This document shows positions 10,641-22,162 of a DNA stretch of 64,000 bases, piece after piece. Position 1 is the first letter of the stretch. Each line of letters starts with the position of its first letter. Source of the stretch: Marsupella aquatica (lineage: Eukaryota > Marchantiophyta); the NCBI GenBank assembly GCA_973895155.1, contig OZ316899.1:9114001-9178000 (forward strand), read 5' to 3'. Below the pieces are notes generated by a model that saw nothing but the letters and a program-made list of their open reading frames with translations, was not told where the DNA came from and did not search any database. The translations under genes were made by a program, and so were the position numbers.

Positions 10641-11158
10641 AACAGAGGCTAATCACAACACCAATGTTGTTGAAATGACCCAACTTTGAGAGAGCTTCTG
10701 CCTGAAAATGACTCGCAAGAGTGACCTAATGTAGAGTACAAGTAATCACCGGCATCGGTAACACAACAAGGTTAAACGGCCAAAGGACCGTTGAGAAAAC
10801 AATTATATCCCGACCCCAACATTTGAGATAGAGACAACTGTTACCGGTAACGACAAAATACGAGTGGCAACGCAACAAAGACAAGATTAAAAATTATGAA
10901 TTACAAAAGTAGACGTTTGGGGAGTGCCTGGCGCTAGCAATGGAAGAGAAGAATTTAATACATTTTATTATCAATGTAACGTAAACCTATCATAAACGGG
11001 ATAAAAAATACATGTATTGTGATAACAGCGTCAGGCATTGGTAAAAGCTAAGCAGTAAATATGCATAATTATTGGACGATTATGATTCGGAGCTCTGTGA
11101 TTTGTCGGTCAAGATTGCTTTGTCATCTACATACTTGCTCCTACAAACGTCATCTACA

Positions 11159-12207
11159 TTAATAAGGATTTATGACAAACTTTTTGTCAACTCCTCTCCG
11201 TAGCCGGAGACCTTTGTTTTCCCAACAAAGAGTCCTCTGATTATCCTCCTTTCTTGCAGCGTTCTCAGCATAAGAGGGCAAAACAAATGGTTTCTTGGGT
11301 GTACCAATTTCAAAACAAGCTACTTTTCTTCTGAGTTGGAAGCACTTTCTGGTATTCCATTTGGACCTGGTTGAGAACACAAGTCCATCCACCGATTGTA
11401 TGAATGAATAACACAAACGCATGAAGGAGCTAGAAAGGAGAAAGAAGCTTACAAGTTTTAGAACATTACTCAGAAGAGTCATCGCTGTCACTCTGGCCAG
11501 CGGATTGTTCCTGACCCTTCCCTGAGTTGTCCCACCCTCATCTTTGTCTACTGTCCCACCACTTGACTCATTGTCAGAGTCAAAATTAAGTATAGACCGG
11601 AGCTTTCCCTCCTTTTCTTTTCGGGTGGTTGAATTGGGGGAGGCAAAGTTTTGATTTCCTTTGGAGAGAATAGATCTAAGAACACCTTGGAACCAGTTTC
11701 AACAAAATCTTTCCTATTCTCCACTCCAATTACAAACCTCCCAGAATAGTCTCCGGCTACAAAAGAGCTACCCGACCCCACTGTCCAATCCATGAAAATA
11801 TCCCTAGGCCAAGTGATGAGCTCTATCACAGATTGCATGAATCCAACCGACAAACGGGCATTCCCAGCAAATTCCATCTCAGGTGTTGGATCGATTTTGA
11901 GAGAGGAAGTCCAATTAAATTAGTTATGGAGGAACCTTTGGTGATAGAGAGAGGTCTAAACCTCGAGTCTTTTGGTACCTTCCCTTTCTCAGACACTCGA
12001 CAAAAGACGTCCAGCCTGAGCATGAAGATCTGCAATATAAACCAAGAATGATATGTCATTGGATGCATTCATACACATTCTTGAAACTCAAAACTAGATG
12101 TCACGATTTGAAATTTACCTGTTGGTCAATCTTTGGCACGTACATTGGAATTGACATGACAACATTGTGTGTCAAGATGCAATGAAACTTCTTTGATTCC
12201 TGACAAG
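11159..12207 (-). pseudogene. Amino DNA methyltransferase-like gene, C-terminal half
   Basis: Reading down the minus strand from 12207, an exon encodes FHCILTHNVVMSIPMYVPKI. An intron with GT donor near 12122 and TTGCAG acceptor near 12031 follows. Next comes IFMLRLDVFCRV, a frameshift, then NARLSVGFMQSVIELITWP and DIFMDWTVGSGSSF with GRFVIGVENRKDFVE. The last two match motif I (D-x-x-x-GSG-[ST]) and the following GR-x-x-IG-[VI]-E strand of beta-class N6-adenine/N4-cytosine methyltransferases, near the C-terminus as in that class. A Lys-rich tail and a possible last exon run to 11159. The N-terminal half is at 33199-33691, displaced by the 21-kb insertion. Frameshifts mean this copy is inactive. 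Confidence 0.6.
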
Positions 12208-12324
12208 TGTGATGCCTAGCCAGGAATCATTAAGCCAGTTTAAATAGTAAAATCAGGAGTGTACCCTAGGAAACACCTTAGTATAGTAACAAAAATAGGG
12301 AAATATAAACAATTAAGGGTGACT

Positions 12325-15300
12325 ATGGAACCCGAGCCGAGGCCGAAAGTAAGGACGCCGGGGGAGGGAACACAATTAGGGTTAGGGTGCGCTAAGTATC
12401 GGCGGCTATGGGTAACCAACGGGAAGGAAGACCAGCCAAGGGGGGGGGGTAAGGACCAAGCGCAAGGAATGGCGGCTCATTTGCAAACACGAGCCAAGCG
12501 GACGACCACGGGAGGCCAACTACTGTCCGCTGCTCAGGCAAGCACTCGGCGTGGAAGTAGATACCGACAATCAACTCAAGAAGGGTATGAGGAACGTCAA
12601 TCAAGCTGCTCATTTTTGGGGATGCCTGTTAGAACGAGCAACTGAGTACATTGGGACCTACGAGGACGAAGAATCAGAGAGAGTGGCTCGAGAACGGCAA
12701 GAGCTTGCTCGGCTATGGGAGCTACAGAAGTCTGCTTTCTTAGGAGGAGAACTCATTACGGCTGAATTCTTGTGGACGCCTACTGCCGACAAACTGGACG
12801 ATCTTCTGTTTTGTGAGAACAGAATAGTCGGCATCCGGGAGGCCATCAACCGCGCAACAACATACACTGGGAGTTGAAGGGTAGCACGGAGGGGTGGACG
12901 AAGGCAACCGTGCTAGGAGAAACATCCACGGCAGCCGCTATGAAGAGGAAAGGGAACAACAACAAAGAAGCCACCCCTGCGAAAAGAACGAGGTCGGCGG
13001 CACCCAAGAAACCAGTAGAGTAGGGAAGCAGGAGGCAGGCAGAAGCCAAAGAGGAGGAGGTCGACCCCATCAATGCCGTTCCAACAAGAGATGACACCTG
13101 GAAAGGCTGGGCGGCGACCCTCCCCGAGGAGGTGCAATTACACTTTGCAGGGGAGGAGGATGCATGCTTTACGGCTATGCAGACTCAAAAATACCAAGGT
13201 TTCATGGTCGGATCCGGCTTGGAAGCCTTTGTAAAGTTACCATGGCTAAAGCCGGAGGTGTTGGATTCAGACTTACTAGAATTCGTGGGATCATGGGAGC
13301 CCGAGACCAATTCCACAAGGGTGTATGGGAAGGATTTCTATCTCACTCCCCGGGTGATTGCCGAAGTTTTTGGCTTGCCAATGGGCAATAAGACCAAAGT
13401 AGATACCAGGAAGACCTTGCTAGACAGGGAGTTCCGGTTGTTTCCAGGGCCATCAACAAAGAATGGCTTCTTCCGAAACACCTGCATCAACCCGCACATA
13501 GGAGGAATGATTGATTTCTTGCGGGTAACCATGCATTGTAACTTGCCGAGGGCACAAGTCTATCTGGCGAAGAGGCTAGACCCAAGCCAAGACTACAATA
13601 GGTACCTCCTCACCCAACTAAAGAAGATCTTGAAGGAGGAACAGCTGGTGATCGGCATGGGAAGCGTTCCCGGCTTGGTTATCATATGCCGCTGTTGTGC
13701 CGGTATGCCCGAAGTCAGATATTTACCCCAGATACTGCCCCTGCAGGCAAGAGCACCAGAGGAGGTTCCGGAACCGAGGCCGGCAATAGAGAAACCGACC
13801 CAGCCCAATAGTCCTACAATCGAGCAGGTGTTTAGGCCGAGGAAGGAGGACTTGCCGATGTAGCAACCAGGCATGCAGAATCTGCTGAAATTGCTGGAGA
13901 AGGAAAGGAGAACGAAACGGCAATGGGACCGGTACAGAATACTGCTGTCGAAGTCGGCCTTAGCCAACTTACCAGGGAAAACCCCTTTATCGGGGTCAAG
14001 GAGAGAAGGAGGCCGGAACACGAGCCGGGAGTCCGAATGTATGTAGGAGCTTCAAGTCCCGAAGCCGAGGAAAAGCAGCCCAAAGCTCCTAGTCGCGACA
14101 GGGAGAAGATGAGATCAACGTGGAAGCCGGAGGAACAAGGACCCATGATCTGTGAGGCCGTGTTCACGGCAAGACCAGGACAGCAACGGGGGGAGCCGGG
14201 AGTCCAAGCCGAGGAGGAGGCGATAGAAGGCTACGACAATGATGACTCCGGCTACGGGTTGGACCATCATGTTCCAGGAATAAGGACCTGTGGCAGGTTC
14301 ATCCCCACTCTTTCAAGAGTAGTTCAAGGGGACCCGACCCAGCAGAGCAGCCCCGAGTCTCCCCCACCAGATGTCGCTCCCCCGAGCTTTGACGACATAA
14401 AATAGACGGCACAAGAGTTTCAAGAACGACTCAGGGAGGAAGAAGAGGCAGCCCTGGCTAGGGAGAAGGATTTACCAGGAGGAGAATGGCCAAAGGACAT
14501 CAGGCGGCTTGCAAAAAAACGAAGCAGCCCGCGAGCCACAATAGAAGAAATTTGCAAGGCGGCTTGGGAACAAAGGCTGCGATGGATGATGCCGATGACT
14601 TCTACTCACTCCACCTATGCTAAAGAATGAGCCATGGAGTACGGGGAGATGTGTGGGGAACTTGCGCTTGACATCTTTGGGGAGGAGTTGGAGCAAGGAC
14701 CTTTTTTCCAGAGGGAAATGTTGGAGAAGCGCCAATTAGAAGGAGCGGTGGCTTTGGAGAGAAGCGAGAAGGACGAGGTCATTCGTTGGCTTAGGGTAAG
14801 GGAAGCCAAGGTAGAATACCTAAAGGCGGCCAAGAAAGCCCAAGATGAGTTGCGGATTAAGCGGCATGAGCTCAACATCATGCAGGGGCAATTGGATACC
14901 GGGCAGTCTGATAATCAGATTATCAAGGATAAAGTGACTCGGATCAAAGGTGAGCTGGCCGATTCGATCAAGAAAAAGGAGAAGTGGAAGCGAGAGCTGA
15001 GAGACGCAGAGGAGGCCCACATAGCAGCCAACAATCGGGCCATGGCGGAAACTCAGAGAAGGGAAAGGGCGCTGAAGGGGGAACTCGAGGATATCCGTGG
15101 AGCCCTTGAGCAGAAGGAGGCCGAGTTAGGGAAATCCTATCAGGCGATTATCGTGCTGCGGCAGGAGCTCGCATCCATGACGGCCAACTTCAAGGCCGAC
15201 CTCCGCGAGAAAGACAACCAGCTCGACCAGACTTATGCCAAGATGAATAAAATGGAGTCTGAGGTCGTTACAGAGCTTGACAAGGAGCTGAGAGCAACCC

Positions 15301-15469
15301 AGGAGGAGAGAGCTACCTTAAAGGAGGAATTGGAGGAAGCCCAGAAGGAGCGGGAGGAGGAACGCAAGGACCTGGATGAATTGCAAGAGGAGTTGGAAGA
15401 AAGCACGCGGAAGATGGAGAACTCACAGCGGCGAGCCAACAACCAAACGAAGCGGTTGAAGAAACAGGC
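12325..15469 (+). pseudogene. Family 2 gag-like coiled-coil protein, N-terminal portion, decayed
   Basis: ATG at 12325 follows GGGTGACT in both copies. Domains in order: basic N-terminus; an alpha-helical block (NVNQAAHFWGCLLERATEYI); a basic KRTRSA patch; a globular domain around 13132-13690 with LPWLKPEV, VYGKDFYLTPRVIAEVFGLP and MIDFLRVTMHCNLP; a proline/acid linker; then about 280 residues of coiled coil (14634-15469). The globular part resembles the putative plant transposon protein domain of retroelement gag-like ORFs; this is recognition, not a search result. Stops (13861 TAG, 14402 TAG) and frameshifts break it. It continues at 25167 beyond a nested gypsy element. Confidence 0.65.
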
Positions 15470-15605
15470 TATCGTGCGCATACATATCGCTACACAACAT
15501 ACATCGCTTGTCACATACATCCAGACATAGTCACACTGCCACATCACAAACACAAGAGAATGGAATACAAGTGGAACTCATGTCCACACATGTCCAAAAC
15601 CCACA
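15470..15605 (-). repeat. Terminal repeat segment A (outer copy)
   Basis: It is a 136-bp block nearly identical to 15927-16062. It forms the outer left end of the element (TATCGTGCG, where the inner copy has TGTCGTGCG) directly next to TSD AGGC. No copy of it exists at the right end (24846-25162). Confidence 0.85.
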
Positions 15606-15924
15606 ATAATCTCCACACAATCGGCACCACGATCCCGGTCAACAATACCGCACCGATCCGATCACACACGTATGTCAAGCCAACGCACCTTGCACTACTC
15701 AAGGAAATCCACGTTACACAAGCGGAGCTCACAGCCACCATAGCCACTCAAGCTCCTCTCTCTCCAAGGCTCAACATTGAAAGATGATCTTTCAATGCCT
15801 CACAAGTGAGAAGTACCCTCTCACACAAACCTGACGGAACCTTATTGGCTCATATAACACACATACCAAACATACGGATCTAGATAGTATGATATACTCT
15901 AACACTACCTAGAATGGTGTGACA
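15606..15924 (-). repeat. Terminal repeat segment B (left copy)
   Basis: A 319-bp block matching 24846-25162. It ends GGTGTGACA, which at the right end is the outer terminus next to the TSD. Here it is followed by GC and segment A', so the junction reads GACAGCTGTC, a 10-bp palindrome. Confidence 0.9.
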
Positions 15925-15926
15925 GC

Positions 15927-16062
15927 TGTCGTGCGCATACATATCGCTACACAACATACATCGCTTGTCACATACATCCAGACATAGTCACACTGCCACA
16001 TCACAAACACAAGAGAATGGAATACAAGTGGAACTCATGTCCACACATGTCCAAAACTCACA
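15927..16062 (-). repeat. Terminal repeat segment A' (inner copy) next to the polypurine tract
   Basis: It is a near-identical copy of 15470-15605. On the minus strand it starts TGTGAGTTTTGG immediately after a purine-rich AGGGGGGCGA (about 16063-16074), as expected for the start of a 3' LTR after a polypurine tract. Confidence 0.85.
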
Positions 16063-16237
16063 ATCGCCCCCCTAGCTGGGAGTAAGGTCCCCTAACTCTA
16101 GCTAGCCATGAGTTCTATAAGGTTGATATACACCTTTTTAGGTGTGAAGATCAGGAGGCCGGGTGCAAGTGAGCCCCATCGATCACCTACCTGCAATCCA
16201 TATCTGCCAAGAGAACACAAATGATAACTAGTCGGCT

Positions 16238-17551
16238 TCACCGACACTGAGGACACAACCATGATCCACTAGGAATCACCTGCAATGGTGGTGTCAAACA
16301 TGACATGTGCCATCCTCTAGAACACTTATCACAAATCAACATAGTAGTTGCTCCCTGAGCAGATCCACACAACATACATTTCAAGCCAGCACGAACATGT
16401 GCCAAGCTTGGATCTACTGTACCATCAATGTTGGGAAGGTGACATGGTGCACAGTTGCGCACATGATCCTTCCAAACCATACCATCGCGTCCCTCCAACA
16501 TCAGGACACCAGAAGGCAACACTTCACGCACACGTAAGATTGTCCGGCCTGCGGTCACATCAAGTGTCGTGGGTGCTGTCTGTTGCAAATAAATATAATC
16601 ACCAGGATGAAATCGCCAAATGCTTGCACGGTAACCTCCTCCATGAATAGTGGCATACCTCAAAGTATCACGATGTTGGGCAATGGCAAGGTTGTCGAAA
16701 GCCATGGGCATCACTCGCTGAAATACCCGTGCTCTCTCTGAACACACCTTGATCCAAACATCAGGATCATCCAAGTTCACAACTGATGCAGCATCACAAC
16801 GAATAGCTGCTGGCAAATCTGGCTCTCTACCATAGAGCAAAAAGTAAGGTGAGAAGGATGCAAGTGATGCTTGCCGACTAAAACGGTAGCCCATAGCTAA
16901 CCAAGATAGCTGGAGATCCCAATCTCCCAGATGACCAACCTGCAAGCCATACTTACGTAATCCTCTCTTCACAGTTTGCACAACTCTCTCAGCTAATCCA
17001 TCTGCCTCAGGATGATCATGAGAGGTAGTACGATGATCAATCAGAGCTTGTTCACAAAAACTCTCAAACTCTCCACGAAACTCAGTTCCCTGATCAGTCA
17101 ACACCTCAGCTGGTGCTCCAAAATGACTGAGTACACGATCCAAAAATGTAGCAGCAACTTCTCCACTGGCTTTATCTGGCAACGCCACTAGCTCAATCCA
17201 CTTGGAGAAGTGCTCCACCATGACCAAAACATACCGATTATGACGTTGGGTAAGAGGTAATGGACCAGCAAAATCCAAACTCCAACGATATCTCAAACCC
17301 ATGATCGGCAACGGGTGCAACTGGGGAGTGGGAGCATTAAATGATGCTCTCACTCTATCACATACCACACACTTAGCTATCAACTGCTGGACATGAGTGT
17401 GCATACCATGCCACCAATACTGTGTCTGCAGCAAGCTGTAAGTGCGCTTTACACCAAAGTGACCCAACTTCTCGTGCGCATGTCGCACCAAATGTACTCT
17501 CTGTGATGGTTTTGGGACCACCAACACTCTACCATCATGCAATACTCTCAA
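16238..17551 (-). CDS. Integrase with C-terminal PHD finger (DNMT gypsy element)
   Basis: The 437-residue frame contains the HHCC zinc domain (HAHEKLGHFG ... CVVCDRVRA), a DDE catalytic core (SLDFAGPL; VLTDQGTEF; GLAERVVQTVKRG) and a C-terminal GPY/F-like fold (GDYIYLQQ to GMVWKDHV). The last 46 residues form a C4HC3 PHD finger: CMLC, CDKC, GWHMSC and WLCPQC with the usual spacing and Trp. Many plant gypsy integrases carry a C-terminal chromodomain; here a PHD finger, a histone H3-tail reader in other proteins, occupies that place. It could direct integration to chromatin with particular H3 marks (inference). The frame differs from RT, so at least one frameshift separates them. Confidence 0.9.
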   Translation of the reverse strand: MRVLHDGRVLVVPKPSQRVHLVRHAHEKLGHFGVKRTYSLLQTQYWWHGMHTHVQQLIAKCVVCDRVRASFNAPTPQLHPLPIMGLRYRWSLDFAGPLPLTQRHNRYVLVMVEHFSKWIELVALPDKASGEVAATFLDRVLSHFGAPAEVLTDQGTEFRGEFESFCEQALIDHRTTSHDHPEADGLAERVVQTVKRGLRKYGLQVGHLGDWDLQLSWLAMGYRFSRQASLASFSPYFLLYGREPDLPAAIRCDAASVVNLDDPDVWIKVCSERARVFQRVMPMAFDNLAIAQHRDTLRYATIHGGGYRASIWRFHPGDYIYLQQTAPTTLDVTAGRTILRVREVLPSGVLMLEGRDGMVWKDHVRNCAPCHLPNIDGTVDPSLAHVRAGLKCMLCGSAQGATTMLICDKCSRGWHMSCLTPPLQVIPSGSWLCPQCR

Positions 17552-17615
17552 AAGATGGTTTCCCTCCCATCGAAACCTCTTGGCTCTCTATAGAACCCTG
17601 TCACGTTCCTTGGCA

Positions 17616-19316
17616 TCAACACTGGCAACAATAGAACCACTGCGCAGATATTCCAACACTCACATCATTGTGAATATCTTGCTGTCCAGTAGTTACCTCA
17701 CTAACATCCACATCTGAAGACTCATCATCCACTCCATCCAATGAGGTAGAGTCCACAGATCCACTGTATGCTGACACCCAACAAAGAAAGGCAGATGCAT
17801 GCCATCCTGGCACCATCTCCTTATCTGACTCATCATGCCATCTGGTTCCAGTCTCATCTTGCTGACTGGTACATGGATTGCGGCTTAATCCATCTGCATC
17901 CAAGTTCACTTTTCCAGGCCTATGCACCACCTGGAAATCATACTCCTGTAACAACAATGCCCATCGTGCAAGTTTCCCTGTAAGCTTGTCAGACTCCATT
18001 AACCACTTAAGAGGCTGATGATCAGTGATCAAGGTGAAGGGATTACCAAACAAGTAGCAACAAAAGTGTGCAACAGCCCACACTGCTGCCAAACACTCTC
18101 CCTCATAAGAGCTATACTTAGCCTCTGCTGAATTGTTTGATCTACTGGCATAAGCCACAACAAACTCATTCCCCTCATCATCCTTTTGAGTCAGCACTGC
18201 TCCAAGTCCTACTCCACTCCAATCAGTGTGTAGCTGAAATGGTCTGCCTGAAATGGGTCTTCTCAAAATAGGGGATGATGCCAACCTTTGCTTCAACTCC
18301 TGAAAGGCATGCTCCTGGTCATTACCCCAAATCCATTCCTGATCCAACTTAGTGAGTATGGTCAAAGGTTTAGCAAGCTGGCTAAATCGTTTAACATACC
18401 TCCTGTAGTAGCTCGCCAATCCCAAGAATGCACGAACTCTACTCACATCAGTAGGACAAGGAATCTGTGTAATGGCCTCCACTTTAGTCTGTTGTACACC
18501 CAATCCCCTTGGGTATATAGTGTGGCCCAAATACTCAATCTGGTCTTGGAAGAACTTACACTTGCCAGGATGGAGCTTCAACCCATGTGCTCTCAATCTC
18601 TCCAACACAATCTGCAAGTGCTGTTGATGTTCTTCCACAGTAGAAGAATAGACCAAAATATCATCAATACAACATCTGACAAAATCCAAACCTGCAAGGA
18701 TTCGATCCATGACTCTCTGGAACTCAGCTGGTGCATTCTTCAACCCAAATGGTAAGAATAACCACTGATACAAACGATCTTTGCCATAAGAATCAATCCC
18801 CCAGAATGCTGTCTTGGACCTGTCAGCATGCCTAATTGGAAGCTGATGGTACCCTGCCCTCAGATCCAATGAACTGAAAACCTTTGCATGCCCCACAGCA
18901 TCAAAGATCTCCTCAGGTGTGGGCATCGCATATCGATCAAATTTTGTCTGGCGATTAATAGGTCTGTAATCACCACACATGCGCCTATCTGTGTAATTGC
19001 CATGCACATCCTTCTTGGCTGGCATCACTGTGGCAGATGCATACTCCCCATATGAAATCTCCACCAATCCAGCCTCCAACAAATCTTGAGTTTTGCTTTG
19101 AATCAGAGCTCTCTCCATGTCACTATAATGGTATGGTCTACGAAAGATTGGCGCATCACTAGCCAATTCAATCTGAATACCAGGGCCCTTCAGTGTCCCC
19201 AAATCCTTCATGCTGAATGCAAAACAATTCCAATAACTCTTCAGGAATCGATGCATGCGACGTCTCTCCTCCCCTGTTAACTTAGGGCCAAACTGTGGTT
19301 CCCAACTCTCCACCAA
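17616..19316 (-). CDS. Reverse transcriptase and RNase H (DNMT gypsy element)
   Basis: A 566-residue open frame with gypsy RT blocks: GDYRPINRQT, FSSLDLRAGYHQ, FGLKNAPAEFQRVM, and the catalytic CIDDILVYS in place of the usual [FY]-x-DD. RNase H follows with LHTDWSGVGLGAVL, YEGECLAAVWA and ITDHQPLKWL. It is in the same frame as the C-terminal part of the DNMT (their ORF starts differ by 834 nt), with in-frame stops between (TAG near 19533 and 19364). This supports one PR-DNMT-RT polyprotein. Confidence 0.93.
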   Translation of the reverse strand: MVESWEPQFGPKLTGEERRRMHRFLKSYWNCFAFSMKDLGTLKGPGIQIELASDAPIFRRPYHYSDMERALIQSKTQDLLEAGLVEISYGEYASATVMPAKKDVHGNYTDRRMCGDYRPINRQTKFDRYAMPTPEEIFDAVGHAKVFSSLDLRAGYHQLPIRHADRSKTAFWGIDSYGKDRLYQWLFLPFGLKNAPAEFQRVMDRILAGLDFVRCCIDDILVYSSTVEEHQQHLQIVLERLRAHGLKLHPGKCKFFQDQIEYLGHTIYPRGLGVQQTKVEAITQIPCPTDVSRVRAFLGLASYYRRYVKRFSQLAKPLTILTKLDQEWIWGNDQEHAFQELKQRLASSPILRRPISGRPFQLHTDWSGVGLGAVLTQKDDEGNEFVVAYASRSNNSAEAKYSSYEGECLAAVWAVAHFCCYLFGNPFTLITDHQPLKWLMESDKLTGKLARWALLLQEYDFQVVHRPGKVNLDADGLSRNPCTSQQDETGTRWHDESDKEMVPGWHASAFLCWVSAYSGSVDSTSLDGVDDESSDVDVSEVTTGQQDIHNDVSVGISAQWFYCCQC

Positions 19317-19535
19317 ATCCCTAATATCTCTTTGTAGGGTAGAAGAGATAGCCGATGATTGCTATTTAGCAGTAGATTGAGCAGTCCCTTCCTGCTCAAC
19401 AATCTGTCCAGCCTTGGCCAATCCTGCCATAGGTCCATGGACTGTCTGCTCGCCCCCAACTGTGGTCAATATTGCCTCAATGGACCGCAAGCTCACCAAG
19501 GGACAATTAGTAATTCCAGCAGAGCGCATCCGCAA

Positions 19536-20490
19536 CTATTCAGCTACTCCCAAGCTGATAATCCAAGTCAAACAATTCAGGTCCATTGCTTGACCAAGAA
19601 CCTGGCGCCGCAAACCCTCTGACACAGAGGCAACTGCAGTGGTGCCAGTAAAAAATCCCATAGCACGCTCTCTCTCATCAGCAGTAGGCTCCACTAATTG
19701 CTGGAGAGCTGTGTCCCACACAAGTCCAGGGCCACCTGCTCTGAATGCATATGAAGTAGAGTGGCTTACAAGAGTGGGTAATGCACAACATGGGTGCCCA
19801 ACTGCATTGACCATTGCCAATGGAGGTCTATCAGGTTGGGTCACACCCTGTGCCCGACGCCCTGGATCCAAAATATCATCCACCACTAAGGCTGGTGAGC
19901 GTGGAATGCTGTCAAATGCGCGCTTCAGCACCTCACATGGGATCAAATTAGTCCACCACAAGCGTGGATGATGTGCACAAGAACCCACACGTGCAACATC
20001 CAATAACATAGCAAGTCCAATCCAAGACCTCACCTGGTGAACACTGGCAACAATCCGACTACGATCATCACCTAACAATGGCACATTCTCCAAAATGTAT
20101 GCTGGAGACTGTGTCTGATGTAGCTGGAGATGACGCAGCACCCGTAACATCTCTCAAAACAATGCAGAGCGTGGATCATGAAGTCCATGCCCAATGCCCT
20201 AGATTGGCCCTGACATGGCCAACCAGCAATCACCAAATCAATGGGGCCAACACGATGTAGATGATCCGCCCCCAACAATGAAATATCAACAAGTAGTGCA
20301 TGCTGATAACCATGAACAGCATCCACTGGCAGCAACTGTGGATATCTATCCACCAACATAGCCACATGTCGCAATGAGACCCTCCGTGCTGTCTCATCTG
20401 TCTCCACATACAAATAACGACGCACAAGAATTCCTGCCTGAAGAACAGCAGCCAATCCAGTACTAATCCCACCAAAAAGATCCAACAAAC
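19536..20490 (-). pseudogene. C5-cytosine DNA methyltransferase domain inside the gypsy polyprotein
   Basis: Motif I LLDLFGGISTGLAAVLQAG is at about 20488-20430. Motif II-like RRYLYVETDE follows. Motif IV DLVIAGWPCQGQS, with the catalytic Cys, is near 20213. After a one-base frameshift come GLHDPRSALF, motif VI ENVP at about 20090, a motif VIII-like stretch (GSCAHHPRLWW), and C-terminal motifs IX-X (ADERERAMGFF, RRQVLGQAMDLN). All conserved blocks are present in normal order. The GI-x-TG form of motif I and the GPIDLVI context look DNMT3-like, but the family needs a tree. One frameshift (about 20195) and a TGA where Trp is expected (about 20156) inactivate this copy. It sits between protease and RT, in frame with both apart from these lesions. 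Confidence 0.9.
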
Positions 20491-21637
20491 AAATACCCTC
20501 CGGTGGATACTGCCAAGCAATAGGAGTGGTATCCAATGGTGAAAGAGTCACAAGTCCATCTGCAAGAGACTGCTCTGCTCCTGGCTGTGGTGTAAAAGCA
20601 TGACGCCATGCATCATGTACTAATCGTGCTGCTGCCTGTGCAGTGCCCCACACTGGTGGCACAACACTGCCAACAGGTAATCCTCGCATGATGTGCTCCT
20701 CATGAGACTCCTCCAATGGTGGAACATCGGCTGCATGCGCATTACCCTCAATCAAATCATCAGGTCCAGCAATTACACCACTGAATGCTGCCAAAGACAA
20801 TGGTGTGGATTTAGGGCCTCCCACAGGTCCACTAAATCTCACTGGCAATTTGCTCAATCGAGCATCTCCGGACTGCCAATCAAGTCTATATGACACTAAT
20901 TCCTCCCAAAAATCAAGAATAAATCCCATGGGGTAGAGCACTGTACATCCCACCAACACATCATATGACTCTGCCTTAGTCAGAATAGCTCACGCCTGTA
21001 TCTGTGAGCTATCTGTGGTATGACCTTCCTGAATCCTCAAATCAAGTGGTCTCCTGGTGATATGTTGTGTAGGTGTAGGTCCCCCCAATGAAGTCTGAAT
21101 GGGAAAGGGACAATCCTCCAAATCCTTTGGACGCAATCCCAACCCACGTATGGCAGACTTCCCCAACATCAAGGGTTGAGCACCAGTATCCAGTAACACT
21201 CTCTCTGGCTGGTATACTGCTCCAGAAGACCCAACTAATCGGAAGATGCCACTCCGATTATCCAATGACACAACACTAGGTTTAAACCTAGTCCTCTCAA
21301 ATGTAGGGTGTGCTGGTAAATCCACCAACCTTGCTGCTGCTGCATGCCATGTCTCACTAGTAGCAGTAGGTGGTATGGTCTTCATTGCTTCAACACTGCA
21401 AGCTGCTTCTGCATGGGAAGCAACAACTGGAGTGTCCTCATAGAGTGTAGCTGCCAATCTGAACACTTTTGCAGGACCAACTCCCAAGTTCAGCATGTCT
21501 ATCGCTGAAAATAATGGGGTGCGTACTATGGCAGTAGCCACCCCCAGCAGGGTACTTGTCATCCCTACTGTATCACTACCGGATTCTGCCAACTTACCCA
21601 CGCCAGGGTTTGTCCGAACCGGGTTCATAGAGGCAGT
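20491..21637 (-). pseudogene. Aspartic protease region (DNMT gypsy element)
   Basis: The active-site strand reads RVLLDTGAQPLMLGKSAI. The domain continues across one TGA (20990-20992, between QA and AILTK) into ESYDVLVGCTVLYPMGF, the usual last strand of retropepsins. A linker of about 130 residues (20870-20490) then leads into the DNMT. The frame across the TGA is unchanged, and CGA to TGA at a CpG explains it. Confidence 0.8.
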
Positions 21638-22162
21638 CTAAACTGTCTCTAACAATGTAAAAGACTGAGGAAGCTTTGTCTGCCAACGTGCATCCCCCCT
21701 CTGTGGATCTAGCTCCACTACTGCTCCTCGGGGCTCAAGAGCTTTGGCTGTCCCACGTGTCAAAGCTGCTGATGCATCAATATGTGCAGTGCTACACATG
21801 AATCCCATGGTGGCAAGATCTCCATCAGCTCCATAAGATGTGGAAGGACCATGGGATGTGGAAGGTCCATAGGATGTAGATGCCCCATCACCAGAAGTAG
21901 GTCTCACCTGGGAACTAGCCATAGCAGCTAGCTGTTGCTCCAATTGAGCAATCTTAGCATCCTTTGGATCTATGGTTACAGTAGGGGCAGCGTCACCTCC
22001 CTGTCTCCCTGCATGTGGCATGCCACGACCACGTCCACCACCTCTACCTCCTCCTCCTCTTCCCTGATCATGTGTACGGGATCCTCCCCTTCGTAACTCA
22101 GGGTGGAGTGAGAAACACCTATCCTTGGTGTGTCCAGGAGCTCCACAGTGATCACACTGTCG
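21638..22162 (-). pseudogene. Gag-protease spacer of the DNMT gypsy element
   Basis: The frame at 22021-21638 starts MPHAGRQ, has a short coiled coil (KIAQLEQQLAAM) and STSYGPSTS repeats, and ends at a TAG that fits a former CAG. It continues in protease. No catalytic motif is seen. Confidence 0.55.

Noticed and set aside
15484-15787. Small plus-strand ORFs in the left terminal repeats of the DNMT element
   Set aside because: They lie in LTR sequence, are repeated with it, and have no coding features.
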